NCBI GenBank assembly: GCA_012728815.1
Contig: JAAYEI010000011.1
Span: 1 to 62,182, forward strand
DNA length: 62,182 nt
Origin: Clostridiales bacterium
GTDB lineage: Bacteria; Bacillota; Clostridia; Christensenellales; Aristaeellaceae
Reading direction: 5' to 3'
Numbering within the stretch: the first letter of the stretch is position 1; each line of letters begins with the position of its first letter. The notes under the pieces were generated by a model. It was not told the DNA's origin and searched no databases. It worked only from the letters and a program-made list of their open reading frames with translations. Made by a program: the position numbers and the translations under genes. Shown in pieces: positions 17,905 through 26,700 of this stretch.

Positions 17905-19848
17905 TCAGTCTGATGACGCTTCCTCCGCCGCGTCGCCCGGCTGGGGCAGCATCTCCTCGGCCGTGCTGGGCTCCTTGGGGTGGGCGGCCTTCTCCTCCTC
18001 GGTCTCCTCGCGCAGGCCGACGGCCACCGGGTGTTCCAGGCCCAGGGCGCCGGAGGGCATCATGAAGACCGCGCCGCCGCCCTCGCCTTCCAGCTCCAGC
18101 TGCTCATACAGGGCGGCCGCGATGCCCCGGCTGACCCGGGTGTCCGTCAGCCAGAAGATGATCTCCTTTTCCTTCTGGATGTCCATGCTGAACACCTTCA
18201 GGTCATGCCCGCCGGAGCCGCGCCCGTGCAGGATGGTGCCGCCGCCCGCGCCCGCCGCCCGGGCGATGTCCACCGCCTGGGCGGCCAGACCGCGCTTGAC
18301 AATGGCCACCACGCAGTCATACATTTCAATGCTGCCCTGGGGCAGCTGGGCTTTTTTCACGCTTTGTGTGACCTCCTCCCGAAGCTTTGCCCGGGCCTTG
18401 CGCTGGAAGACCGCGCCCACAATCATCAGGGACAGCACCGGGGCCATAGCCACCATGGCGATGACCCCAAAGCCGTCCACCAGCACATTGGCCCCGGGCA
18501 CGATGGCGGCGGCGCCCTGGGCGAAGGCCAGCACAAAGGTGGCCGTCATGGGGCCGGAGGCCACGCCCCCCGAGTCATAGGCGATACCCACGAAGACGGG
18601 GTCGGACCGGAAGGACAGCAGCACGCCGATGAGGAAGCCGGGCAGCAGGAAGTGCCAGAGCTTTAATTCAGGGATCATGATGCGCAGCATGGACAGCATG
18701 ACCGCCAGCGCCACGCCGATGGACAGGGTGGCCTTGATGATGCGCCCGGGGATGCGCCCGCCGGTGGTTTCCTCAATCTGCTGGCCCAGCACGATGACGG
18801 CCGGCTCCACCAGCACCACAATCATGCCGATCAGGAAGCCCACCACCGGCAGCAGCCAGCTGCTCTGCCCCGCGATGGCCCGCCCGATGAGCTGGCCCAT
18901 GTCCAGGAAGCCCGAGTACACGCCGGTCAGAAACAGGGTGAGGCCAAGCAGGGTATAGACCAGGCCCTTGATGATGCGGGACAGCTCCCGCCTGGGGGCC
19001 TTGAAGTACAGGTGGTTGAGCAGGAAGAAGAAGGCGGTGAGGGGCAGCAGCGCCACCAGGGAGCCCAATAGCTCCTTTGGCAGGTAGTTCATCAGCGGCC
19101 CCAGCACGCCGCCTTGTTGCACGGCAAATTCGGCCGCCTCGCCCTGGATGTGCTTTTGCCCTGTGATGATGCTCATGAGCATCAGGGCGTACATGGGCCC
19201 GGCGCTCATCACCCCCACCATGCCAAAGGCGTCCTCCTCCGAGGTTTTGCCGCCCTTGATGCGCGACAGGCCCGCGGAAAGCGCCAGGATGAAGGGGGTG
19301 GTCAAAGCGCCTGTGGTGGCGCCGGAGGAATCAAAGGAGATGGCCAGGAATTCTTCGGACACAAAGAGGCTCAGCACGAAGATGCCCCCGTAGGCCAGGG
19401 CCATGAAAGCGGGGAAGGAGCGCCCGCGCAGCAGGCGGAAGGTGCCGAAGATGATCAGCATGCCCACCCCCGCTGACACCAGGTAGACCATGGGCAGGGC
19501 GCCGATGGCCCCGCCGGAGGCCGCCTCCACCTGGTGCCCCAGGATGAGCAGGTCGGGCTCGGCCACGGTGACCAGAAAGCCCAGTAAAAAGGCGATGAAG
19601 GCCACCTTGAGGGAGGATTTGGAGGTGGCCACCTCCACCGCCATGTGGTCGCCAATGGGGTTCATGCCCAGGTCCACGCCCAGCAGGAAGATGGCCAGGC
19701 CCACCAGCAGCAGCACCGAGCCCAGCAGGAAGCGCCAGATGACCTCGCTGTCGGGCCTGACAATGGTGAAGGCCAGCAGCAGCACCAGCGCCATCACCGG
19801 CAGCAGGGAACGGCTGACCTCTGAAAACTTCTGGCGCAGCAGGCTCAT
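17905..19848 (-). CDS. DUF1538 multispanning membrane protein with C-terminal P-II-like domain
   Basis: The 647-residue protein carries two DUF1538 halves, each with several membrane helices. The family pattern FLLGFLVTVAEPDLLILGHQ is near 88-107, and a related EPAVIVLGQQIEETTGG recurs in the second half. After the last helix comes a soluble P-II-like domain (MYDCVVAIVKRGLAAQAVDI onward) and an acidic tail. DUF1538 proteins are thought to be transporters; substrate unknown. The start overlaps the upstream P-II-like gene by four bases (ATGA), so the two are translated together and the soluble protein probably regulates the membrane one. Confidence 0.75.
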   Translation of the reverse strand: MSLLRQKFSEVSRSLLPVMALVLLLAFTIVRPDSEVIWRFLLGSVLLLVGLAIFLLGVDLGMNPIGDHMAVEVATSKSSLKVAFIAFLLGFLVTVAEPDLLILGHQVEAASGGAIGALPMVYLVSAGVGMLIIFGTFRLLRGRSFPAFMALAYGGIFVLSLFVSEEFLAISFDSSGATTGALTTPFILALSAGLSRIKGGKTSEEDAFGMVGVMSAGPMYALMLMSIITGQKHIQGEAAEFAVQQGGVLGPLMNYLPKELLGSLVALLPLTAFFFLLNHLYFKAPRRELSRIIKGLVYTLLGLTLFLTGVYSGFLDMGQLIGRAIAGQSSWLLPVVGFLIGMIVVLVEPAVIVLGQQIEETTGGRIPGRIIKATLSIGVALAVMLSMLRIMIPELKLWHFLLPGFLIGVLLSFRSDPVFVGIAYDSGGVASGPMTATFVLAFAQGAAAIVPGANVLVDGFGVIAMVAMAPVLSLMIVGAVFQRKARAKLREEVTQSVKKAQLPQGSIEMYDCVVAIVKRGLAAQAVDIARAAGAGGGTILHGRGSGGHDLKVFSMDIQKEKEIIFWLTDTRVSRGIAAALYEQLELEGEGGGAVFMMPSGALGLEHPVAVGLREETEEEKAAHPKEPSTAEEMLPQPGDAAEEASSD

Positions 19849-20522
19849 GGCGCCACCGCCCTGCCTTGGCCGCGCTCCTCATACAGCCCCAGGGTGCGCG
19901 TGACCGGCAGCCCAAACACGATGCCCGCGCCCTTGCGCTCCAGCTGCATATGGCCGTAGATGGCCTGGCGGATGAGGGGGGCGGAGGCGCGGGGGGTGAC
20001 GATCATCACGATGTCCTTTTGCGGCTCAATGTTCAGCGGGAAGTAATAGTCCTGGGGCACGCCGGCGCCGTGGGCGTGGATGATGGTGCCCCCCCGGGCG
20101 CCCGCGGCGCGGGCCACCTTCATGCATTCCCCGCCAAGGCCCCGCTCCAGCACCGCCATCAGGCACACATAAGGGGAATCAGGCGCCCGCCAGGCCTCCT
20201 GCCCGGGCGGGCGGGCCTGCTGGTCATCGGGCTCATACTGCATGTAGGGCACGGAAAAAGCGATGCCCTTGTAGCGCTTGTGCAGGTGGAACTCTGTCTG
20301 CAGCATGCTGTAGACGCCCTCAATCTGCCCGCCGGGCACGGCCAGCAGCAGCACCTCCTTGCGGGTCTGGTTGATGCCGAAGAAATCCTGCCAGCGCGAG
20401 GGCAGGGTGCCCTCGCCCAGGAAGACGGTGCCCCGGCGGGCGCCCAGTTCCTGCGCGCGGCGCAGCAGGCGGTTGGCCTTGCCCCGGTCAACGATGATGT
20501 AGATGGCGGAACCTGAGGTCAT
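19845..20522 (-). CDS. Two-domain P-II-like regulatory protein
   Basis: The 225-residue protein seems to contain two P-II-like halves. The first begins SAIYIIVDRGKANRLLRRAQ and has GARRGTVFLGEG; the second has AVLERGLGGECMKVARAAGA, GGTIIHAHG and a closing GIVFGLPV. The second half closely resembles the C-terminal domain of the adjacent DUF1538 protein. A trimeric P-II-like sensor acting on that membrane protein is inferred. The start at 20522 was chosen for its AGGAAGGACC ribosome site; the longer frame to 20864 crosses the promoter. Confidence 0.7.
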   Translation of the reverse strand: MTSGSAIYIIVDRGKANRLLRRAQELGARRGTVFLGEGTLPSRWQDFFGINQTRKEVLLLAVPGGQIEGVYSMLQTEFHLHKRYKGIAFSVPYMQYEPDDQQARPPGQEAWRAPDSPYVCLMAVLERGLGGECMKVARAAGARGGTIIHAHGAGVPQDYYFPLNIEPQKDIVMIVTPRASAPLIRQAIYGHMQLERKGAGIVFGLPVTRTLGLYEERGQGRAVAP

Positions 20523-20604
20523 GTAAGGTCCTTCCTGAGGGCGGCCGGCGCGTGTGGCGTGGGCTGGGCGGGCCGCGGCTCGGTTCAGGGTCTTGCTGGT
20601 GCCC

Positions 20605-20634
20605 AGTGTAGCACAAATGGCCTTGGGGGGACAA
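20605..20634 (-). promoter_or_regulatory. Promoter of the P-II/DUF1538 operon
   Basis: Minus strand: TTGTCC (20629-20634), 18-base spacer, TACACT (20605-20610) with TGC extension. Confidence 0.5.
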
Positions 20635-20784
20635 GAAAACCGGCCTGTGCCGGGCGGCGACAGGGGCTGGTAAAACCCGGCTTGCCGGGCTGTCCCCAGC
20701 AGGCCATGCGCGCCAAAAACGCCAGCTGCCCGCGACCCAAAGCAAACGGTGCGGGGGGTCGTTGCCTCCCGCGCCGCCTTTTGT

Positions 20785-22485
20785 TTACTGGATTTTGCGC
20801 TTGTCCAGCCCGTCCATGTACTGCTCCAGCGCCGGGGTGATCTGCGCGATGGTGCCCGGCTCAAAGGGGCTTTTCAGGCCGGCCTGGGGCACCAGCTGCT
20901 TGAAGGGCAGCCGGCCGGACTGCAGGCACAGGGTGAGGTAGGACTGCCAGGCAGCCTGTTTGTCCTTCATGCTCCAGGTGAAGTACTGCAGCGCGCAGAC
21001 CTGGGCCAGGGTGTAGTCCAGGTAGTAGAAGGGGGCGAAGTAGATGTGGGCCTGGCGCTGCCAGCGGCCGCCGTTTTCCAGGTACGCCAGCCCATCATAA
21101 TCGATGTGGGGCATGTACTTTTTCTCAATCTGCCGGAACTGGGCGCGGCGCTGCGCCGGCGTGGCCTGGGGGTTCAGGTAGACCCACTCCTGGAACTCAT
21201 CCACGCTGGCGCCATAGGGCAGGAACTGGAGGGCATCGGCCACGTGGGCGTGGTAGTATTTTTCGGTGTCCGGGCCGAAGAAGCCTTCCATCCAGGGGTG
21301 GGTGAAAAACTCCATGCTCATGGAGTGGATTTCCGCCACCTCGCTGGTGTATTCGGCGATGGACATCAGCTCCACATCCCGCTGCAGCCAGCCCTGAAAG
21401 GCGTGGCCGGCCTCGTGGGTCAGCACATCCACGTCGCCGGAGGTGCCGTTGAAGTTGCTGAAGATGAAGGGCACCTGATAGTCCGGCAGGAAGGTCATGT
21501 AGCCGCCGCCCGCCTTGCCGGGCTTGGTGGTCAGGTCCATCAGGTTCTGGTTGACCATCACCTGGAAGAAGGCGTCCGTCTCCGGGGACAGCTCGCGGTA
21601 CATGGCCCGGGCATGGCCCACCAGGTAGTCCTCATCGCCCTGGGGCTTGGGGTTGCCCGAGAGGAAGTTGAGGTAGTAGTCATAGTTTTTCATGTCTTCG
21701 ATGCCGATGCGCCGGCTCTGCTCCCGGTAGAGCTTCTGGGCCAGGGGCACCACGTGCTCCAGGATCTGCTGGCGGTACACCTGTGCGTCCTGCGGGGTCC
21801 AGTCGGTGCGGCCCATGCGCGCGTAGGCCACCGGGATGAAGCTGTCATGCCCCAGCTTCCGGCCAATGCGGTGGCGCAGGGCCACCAGCTTGTCATACAG
21901 CTCGTCCAGCGTGTCCTGCTGGTTTGCCAGCCACCCCCAGAAGGCCGCGTTGGCCGCCTTGCGGGTGTCCCGGCTGGCGGATTCCTGGTAGGGCCCCATG
22001 CCGGAGAGGTTGAGCGTCTTGCCGTCAAACTCAATCTGGGCGGAGGCGAGGAGCTTCTCATAGGTGGAGACCAGCTTGTTCTCCTCCACCAGGTCCTCAA
22101 TGATTTCCGGGGTGAAGGTTTTCAGCGACACCGCCATCTTTTCCAGCAGGTGGGGGTTGTACCGTTTGGCCACCTGTTCCTTGAAGGGGGAGTCCAGCAC
22201 GGCCTTGGCCACCTGCACCTGCACCTGCTGCAGGTGGGGGCCCATCTCGTCCCAGATGTTCTGCTCCTTGGTGTAAAACTCGTCCCGGGTGTCGATGGTG
22301 TGGCGGATCTGGCAGAGGGTGTTCTGGGTGGCCAGCCTGCGGCCCTGGCTGTCCAGCGCCAGCAGGGCCTCAAAGAAGGCGGCTTCGTCCCTGGCGCCGC
22401 CCAGTTTGCCCAGGAGGTCCTGGGCGTCCTTGATTTCCTGCTCAAAATCCGGGCGCTGGTAGACCATGTCTTGGAATTTTGTCAT
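20785..22485 (-). CDS. M3-family oligoendopeptidase
   Basis: This 566-residue zinc metallopeptidase of family M3 (PepF/thimet type) cleaves short peptides in the cytosol. The zinc motif HEAGH is at 357-361, and the third ligand lies in the IHSMSMEFF segment about 25 residues on. YYLDYTLAQVCALQYF near the C terminus is typical of the M3 oligoendopeptidases. AAAAGGAG precedes the ATG. It stands alone with a strong promoter of its own. Confidence 0.9.
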   Translation of the reverse strand: MTKFQDMVYQRPDFEQEIKDAQDLLGKLGGARDEAAFFEALLALDSQGRRLATQNTLCQIRHTIDTRDEFYTKEQNIWDEMGPHLQQVQVQVAKAVLDSPFKEQVAKRYNPHLLEKMAVSLKTFTPEIIEDLVEENKLVSTYEKLLASAQIEFDGKTLNLSGMGPYQESASRDTRKAANAAFWGWLANQQDTLDELYDKLVALRHRIGRKLGHDSFIPVAYARMGRTDWTPQDAQVYRQQILEHVVPLAQKLYREQSRRIGIEDMKNYDYYLNFLSGNPKPQGDEDYLVGHARAMYRELSPETDAFFQVMVNQNLMDLTTKPGKAGGGYMTFLPDYQVPFIFSNFNGTSGDVDVLTHEAGHAFQGWLQRDVELMSIAEYTSEVAEIHSMSMEFFTHPWMEGFFGPDTEKYYHAHVADALQFLPYGASVDEFQEWVYLNPQATPAQRRAQFRQIEKKYMPHIDYDGLAYLENGGRWQRQAHIYFAPFYYLDYTLAQVCALQYFTWSMKDKQAAWQSYLTLCLQSGRLPFKQLVPQAGLKSPFEPGTIAQITPALEQYMDGLDKRKIQ

Positions 22486-22531
22486 GTTCTCTCCTTTTCA
22501 GGCGGCGTGCCGCCCACTTTCACTCAAGGAA

Positions 22532-22560
22532 ATTGTACCTGCATATGCAGCAGGTTACAA
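22532..22560 (-). promoter_or_regulatory. Promoter of the M3 peptidase with a palindrome in its spacer
   Basis: Minus strand: TTGTAA (22555-22560), 17-base spacer, TACAAT (22532-22537). The spacer holds the perfect 12-base palindrome CTGCATATGCAG (22540-22551), well placed for a repressor or as a DNA-bending site. Confidence 0.6.
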
Positions 22561-22670
22561 GCGGGCAGGAGCGGGTCGGCCTGTATACAGGGGATGGCAT
22601 CATGCGGGCACGTTTCCTTGCTCGGCTGGGTTTGCACAAGGTTGAGCATGCCAGATTTGCATTTATGGTT

Positions 22671-22676
22671 TATAAT
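22671..22676 (+). promoter_or_regulatory. -10 element of the restriction-modification module
   Basis: A perfect TATAAT lies 85 bases ahead of the chosen start of the first gene. The -35 is poor. It argues against starts further upstream. Confidence 0.4.
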
Positions 22677-22760
22677 ACCTGCAGTGCCTTTTCCCAAACC
22701 ATAAATTGCCCCGGAATATTCCCAACCGCTCGGAACAAAAGACGGAGGCCTTCCCTTACC

Positions 22761-23768
22761 TTGAATGAATTGCTGACAAGACACCTGGCCAGGCGGGACA
22801 GCCTGGATAAAAAAGCCCGCGAAAGCCTGCTGAAGGACCATTCCAGCGGCCGGAACATCATCTGGGCTACCGATGATTACCGGGGCAAAGGCAGCCAAGC
22901 GGGCTTTTCCGACCCCATTTTCATGGATGCCCTGTACATGGGCGGGCAGTTGATCTTGCCCAGGGTTTTTAAGGACACCGCGCAACAAAGCAATCGAACG
23001 CGGCATAAAGCCGAGGTATTCACCCCTTCCTGGGTGTGCAACCGCCAGAACAACCTGGTGGACGCCGCCTGGTTCGGCCGGAATGATGTCTTCAACCGGG
23101 AAACCGCGGCGGGCTGGGAGACCAATCCCGCCATCATCACGTTCCCCGGTCAAAAGGGCAAATCCTGGCAGGCCTATGTGGACGCGCCCCGCATGGAAAT
23201 CGCCTGCGGTGAAGCACCCTACCTGGCCAGCCGCTATGACACGGTCACCGGGCAGGAAATCGCGGTCAGCAGGCGCGTGGGCATCCTGGACAGAAAACTG
23301 CGGGTTGTAAGTGAAAACACGCATGAGTCCGATGAATGGCTGACCTGGGCCCGGCGTGCCCTTGAAGCCTGCTATGGTTATGAATGGCAGGGGGACAGCC
23401 TCATCCTGGCCCGGGAAAACCTGCTGTTCACGGCGATGGATTTCTACGCGGAACGCTTTGGCAGCACCCTGCCGGCCAGGGCGCAGCAAACCTTCGCGCA
23501 CCGCATTTCCTGGAACCTCTGGCAGATGGACGCGCTCAAGGGTGTCATCCCCGGCAGCTGTCATGAGGTGACGGAGACGGATGTGCAGCTCACAGGGACC
23601 GCAACAATCACCAGACCCTGCCCGGGATGCGGTGGGAAAAAACTGCCGCATAACGGCATCTACTGCCTTGTACGGGACTGGCGCGCCAAGGTCTATCAGC
23701 GCTACATCGACCTGCCGGACGCCGGCAAGTCAAGCAGCAACCCCAGGACAGGAGGAAAGAATGGATAA
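22761..23768 (+). CDS. Methylase-like small subunit of a two-gene restriction-modification module
   Basis: With the TTG start at 22761 (GGAGG 12 bases upstream) the protein has 335 residues. It resembles proteins annotated as restriction endonuclease subunit M. HKAEVFTP at 82-89 recalls the start of N6-adenine methylases, and MEIACGEAPYLASRYD at 145-160 looks like a SAM-binding motif I. No NPPY/DPPY catalytic motif is present. The C terminus has a zinc-like set, CPGCGGKKLPHNGIYC (287-302). It may be a catalytically dead, DNA- or SAM-sensing partner of the large protein, whose gene it overlaps by eight bases. The start is uncertain. Confidence 0.65.
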   Translation: MNELLTRHLARRDSLDKKARESLLKDHSSGRNIIWATDDYRGKGSQAGFSDPIFMDALYMGGQLILPRVFKDTAQQSNRTRHKAEVFTPSWVCNRQNNLVDAAWFGRNDVFNRETAAGWETNPAIITFPGQKGKSWQAYVDAPRMEIACGEAPYLASRYDTVTGQEIAVSRRVGILDRKLRVVSENTHESDEWLTWARRALEACYGYEWQGDSLILARENLLFTAMDFYAERFGSTLPARAQQTFAHRISWNLWQMDALKGVIPGSCHEVTETDVQLTGTATITRPCPGCGGKKLPHNGIYCLVRDWRAKVYQRYIDLPDAGKSSSNPRTGGKNG

Positions 23769-26700
23769 AACCAAAGTCAGGCCGTTTTTCCCGTTGAACC
23801 TGCGCGTCTACGGTTACGCCCTGCCGGGGTTGCCCAGCCACGCAGGTCTTGTGAAGGTGGGGGAGACCGGCAACCCGCTTGTCATCAAGCGCATCCGGGC
23901 CCAGGTCAGAACGGCGGGGCTGGCGCCGGAGTTTCTGTTTGAGCGCCCGGCCAGGCATCACGATGGCCGGGCCTTCCGGGACAGGCAGCTGCACGACTAT
24001 TTCAAAATCCGCGGCATTCAGGAAGCCCTGCGGGAGACAGGCGCCACGGAGTGGTTCAGTTTTGGGGATGTCAGCCGTGCGGAGGCCATGACGGATGATT
24101 TCATTGCCCTGGATTATGAGCAGGTCCAGCGCCCGGACGGCCAGGTAGATTACCTGCTGCGAAGCGAGCAGCAGGCCGCGGTGGACGCCACCCTGAACTA
24201 CATCAAGACCGACCCGGAACCTGAAAAGGCGGAGTTCCTCTGGAATGCCAAGCCGCGCTTCGGTAAAACCCTCACCACGTATGATCTGGCACGGAAGATG
24301 GGTGCGCAAAATGTGCTCATTGTCACAAACCGTCCGGCCATCGCCAACTCCTGGTACGATGATTTCATGAAGTTCATCGCCTGGCAGGAAGAGGGCTTCC
24401 GCTTTGTGTCTGAAACTGACGCCCTGGCCGGCACCCAGGCGCTGAGCTGTGAGCAGTTCCTGCAGTTCATGCACAACCGGCCTCAGGGCGCGCCTCCCGC
24501 GCGATGTCTGGCCTTCATTTCCCTGCAGGATTTGAAGGGCGCGCGCTTTGCAGGCGGTCTGTATGACAAGCTGGAATGGGTGTCGGGCATCCCCTGGGAT
24601 TTGCTGGTAATTGACGAGGCCCATGAAGGCGTTGACACCTTGAAAACCGACCGTGCCTTTGACGAAATCAAGCGCCGCTTCACCCTGCACCTCTCCGGCA
24701 CGCCCTTCAAAGCCATCGCCAGCCAGAAATTCAGCCAGGAGCAGATTTACAACTGGTCCTACCTGGATGAGCAGCAGGCCAAAGTCAATTGGGACGAGGC
24801 TGAACAGGGCACCAACCCCTATGCCGCCCTGCCTACCTTGAACCTCTTCACCTATCAGATGAGCCGGGTGGTGGAGCAGGAGGTGGCCCGCGGCAAGATG
24901 CTGGAGGATGGCACCAACCTGGACTATGCCTTCAACCTGGGTGATTTCTTTGAAACCGGCGAGACAGGGAAGTTTGTGCGCGAGGCGGATGTCCTCAAAT
25001 TTCTGGACAACCTGCACCGGGGCCAGTTCCCCTTCTCCGCAAGCCACCACCGCGAGCAGCTCCGCCACACCTTCTGGCTGCTGCCCCGGGTGGCGGCCTG
25101 CAAGGCCATGGAAAGCCTGCTCAACCGGCACCCTTTCTTCAAGGATTACAAAGTGGTGCTGGCCGCGGGCGATGGTGTGAGCAACGTGGAGGAGGATTAT
25201 GAGGAGCTGGCCGACCACGCCGCGGACGGCAAGGCTGGCCAGAAATCCTATGACCGGGTGAAGTCGGCTATCGCGCAACACGAAAAGACCATCACCCTGT
25301 CTGTCAGCCAGCTCACCACCGGGGTCACCATCCCCGAGTGGACAGGCGTCTTGATGCTCAACAACGTCAAGAGCCCCGCGCTGTACTTCCAGGCCGCCTT
25401 CCGTGCCCAGAACCCCTATGAGTATGTGGACCAGGGCAGTGGCCAGCTGGTGCGCAAGGAGAACGCCTACGTCTTTGACTTCGCCCCGGACCGCACCCTG
25501 GTGTTGTTTGACGAACTGGCCAACAACCTCTCCGGGGAAGGCGCGGGCAGCGGCGTGGAGGCCCGGCAGGGCAAGATCCGGGAGCTCATCAATTTCTTCC
25601 CGGTCATCGCCGAGGACGGGGAGGGCGCCCTGGCGGAACTGGATCCGGCCGAGGTGCTCACCATCCCCAGCCGCCTGAAAGCCCAGGAGGTGGTCAAGCG
25701 CGGCTTCATGAGCAACCTTCTCTTTGCCAACATCAGCGCCATTTTTTCCGCGCCGCAGGCGCTCAAAGACATCCTGGACAAGATCCAGCCCGAGAAAAAC
25801 AAGCGCCTGGTCCCAGCCCGGCCGGTCGAAGTTACCCAGCCCAGCCTGGACGAAACGGGCGAGGTGCATATCAGCCCGGAGATCGTCATCTCCAGCACCG
25901 GCGGGCTCTTCGGTGACCCCATCTACGCGCCCAACCTGGAGGACATCCTCAGGAAGCATGAGGAGATTGCCGAGCGCTGGAAGGCCGCCGATGGCATCTC
26001 CAGGGAGCTGGTCAGGGGTATGGAAGGCGGCTTTATGAAGGGCAGGGTGGAGTTTACACAAAGCCAGGCCGCCAACAACCGGGACATGAAAAATGCGCAG
26101 CGGGCACTGGTCGCCCGGGTGGAGGAGAACCTCTACCAGCATGAGCGCCAGAAACACCAGGCGGAGCAGGCCCTGAAGGAGGATCTTGCCGGGTTGGAAG
26201 ACCCTGAGGCCATCCGGCGCAGGGAGGCGGAACATGAACAGAAGTTGGAGAGCATCCGGCACTCCCTGCACCAGGCGGTGGAGCAATCTGTGCACGAGGT
26301 AGCGCTCAACTATGTGGAAAAACACCTGGAGAAGGTGGAGGAAAAAAAGAAGAAAACCACCGAGGATGATGTCCGGGACCATCTGCGCGGCTTCGCGCGC
26401 ACCATCCCGGCCTTCCTGATGGCCTATGGCACCCGGGACACCACCTTGATGAACTTTGAGGAAAACATTCACGAACCCACCTTCCTGGAGCTCACCAGCA
26501 TCACAAAGGAGGAGTTTGGCCTGCTGCGCGATGGCTACACATTCACGGACGTGGATGGCCAGGAGGTGCGGGCACCCGGCCTGTTCAACCAGGTGGTGTT
26601 TGACGCCGCCATCCAGGAGTTTTTTGACCTGAAGGACAGGCTGGCCGATTACCTGCACACCCAGGAGGAGGAGGACATCTTTGACTACATCCCGCCCCAG

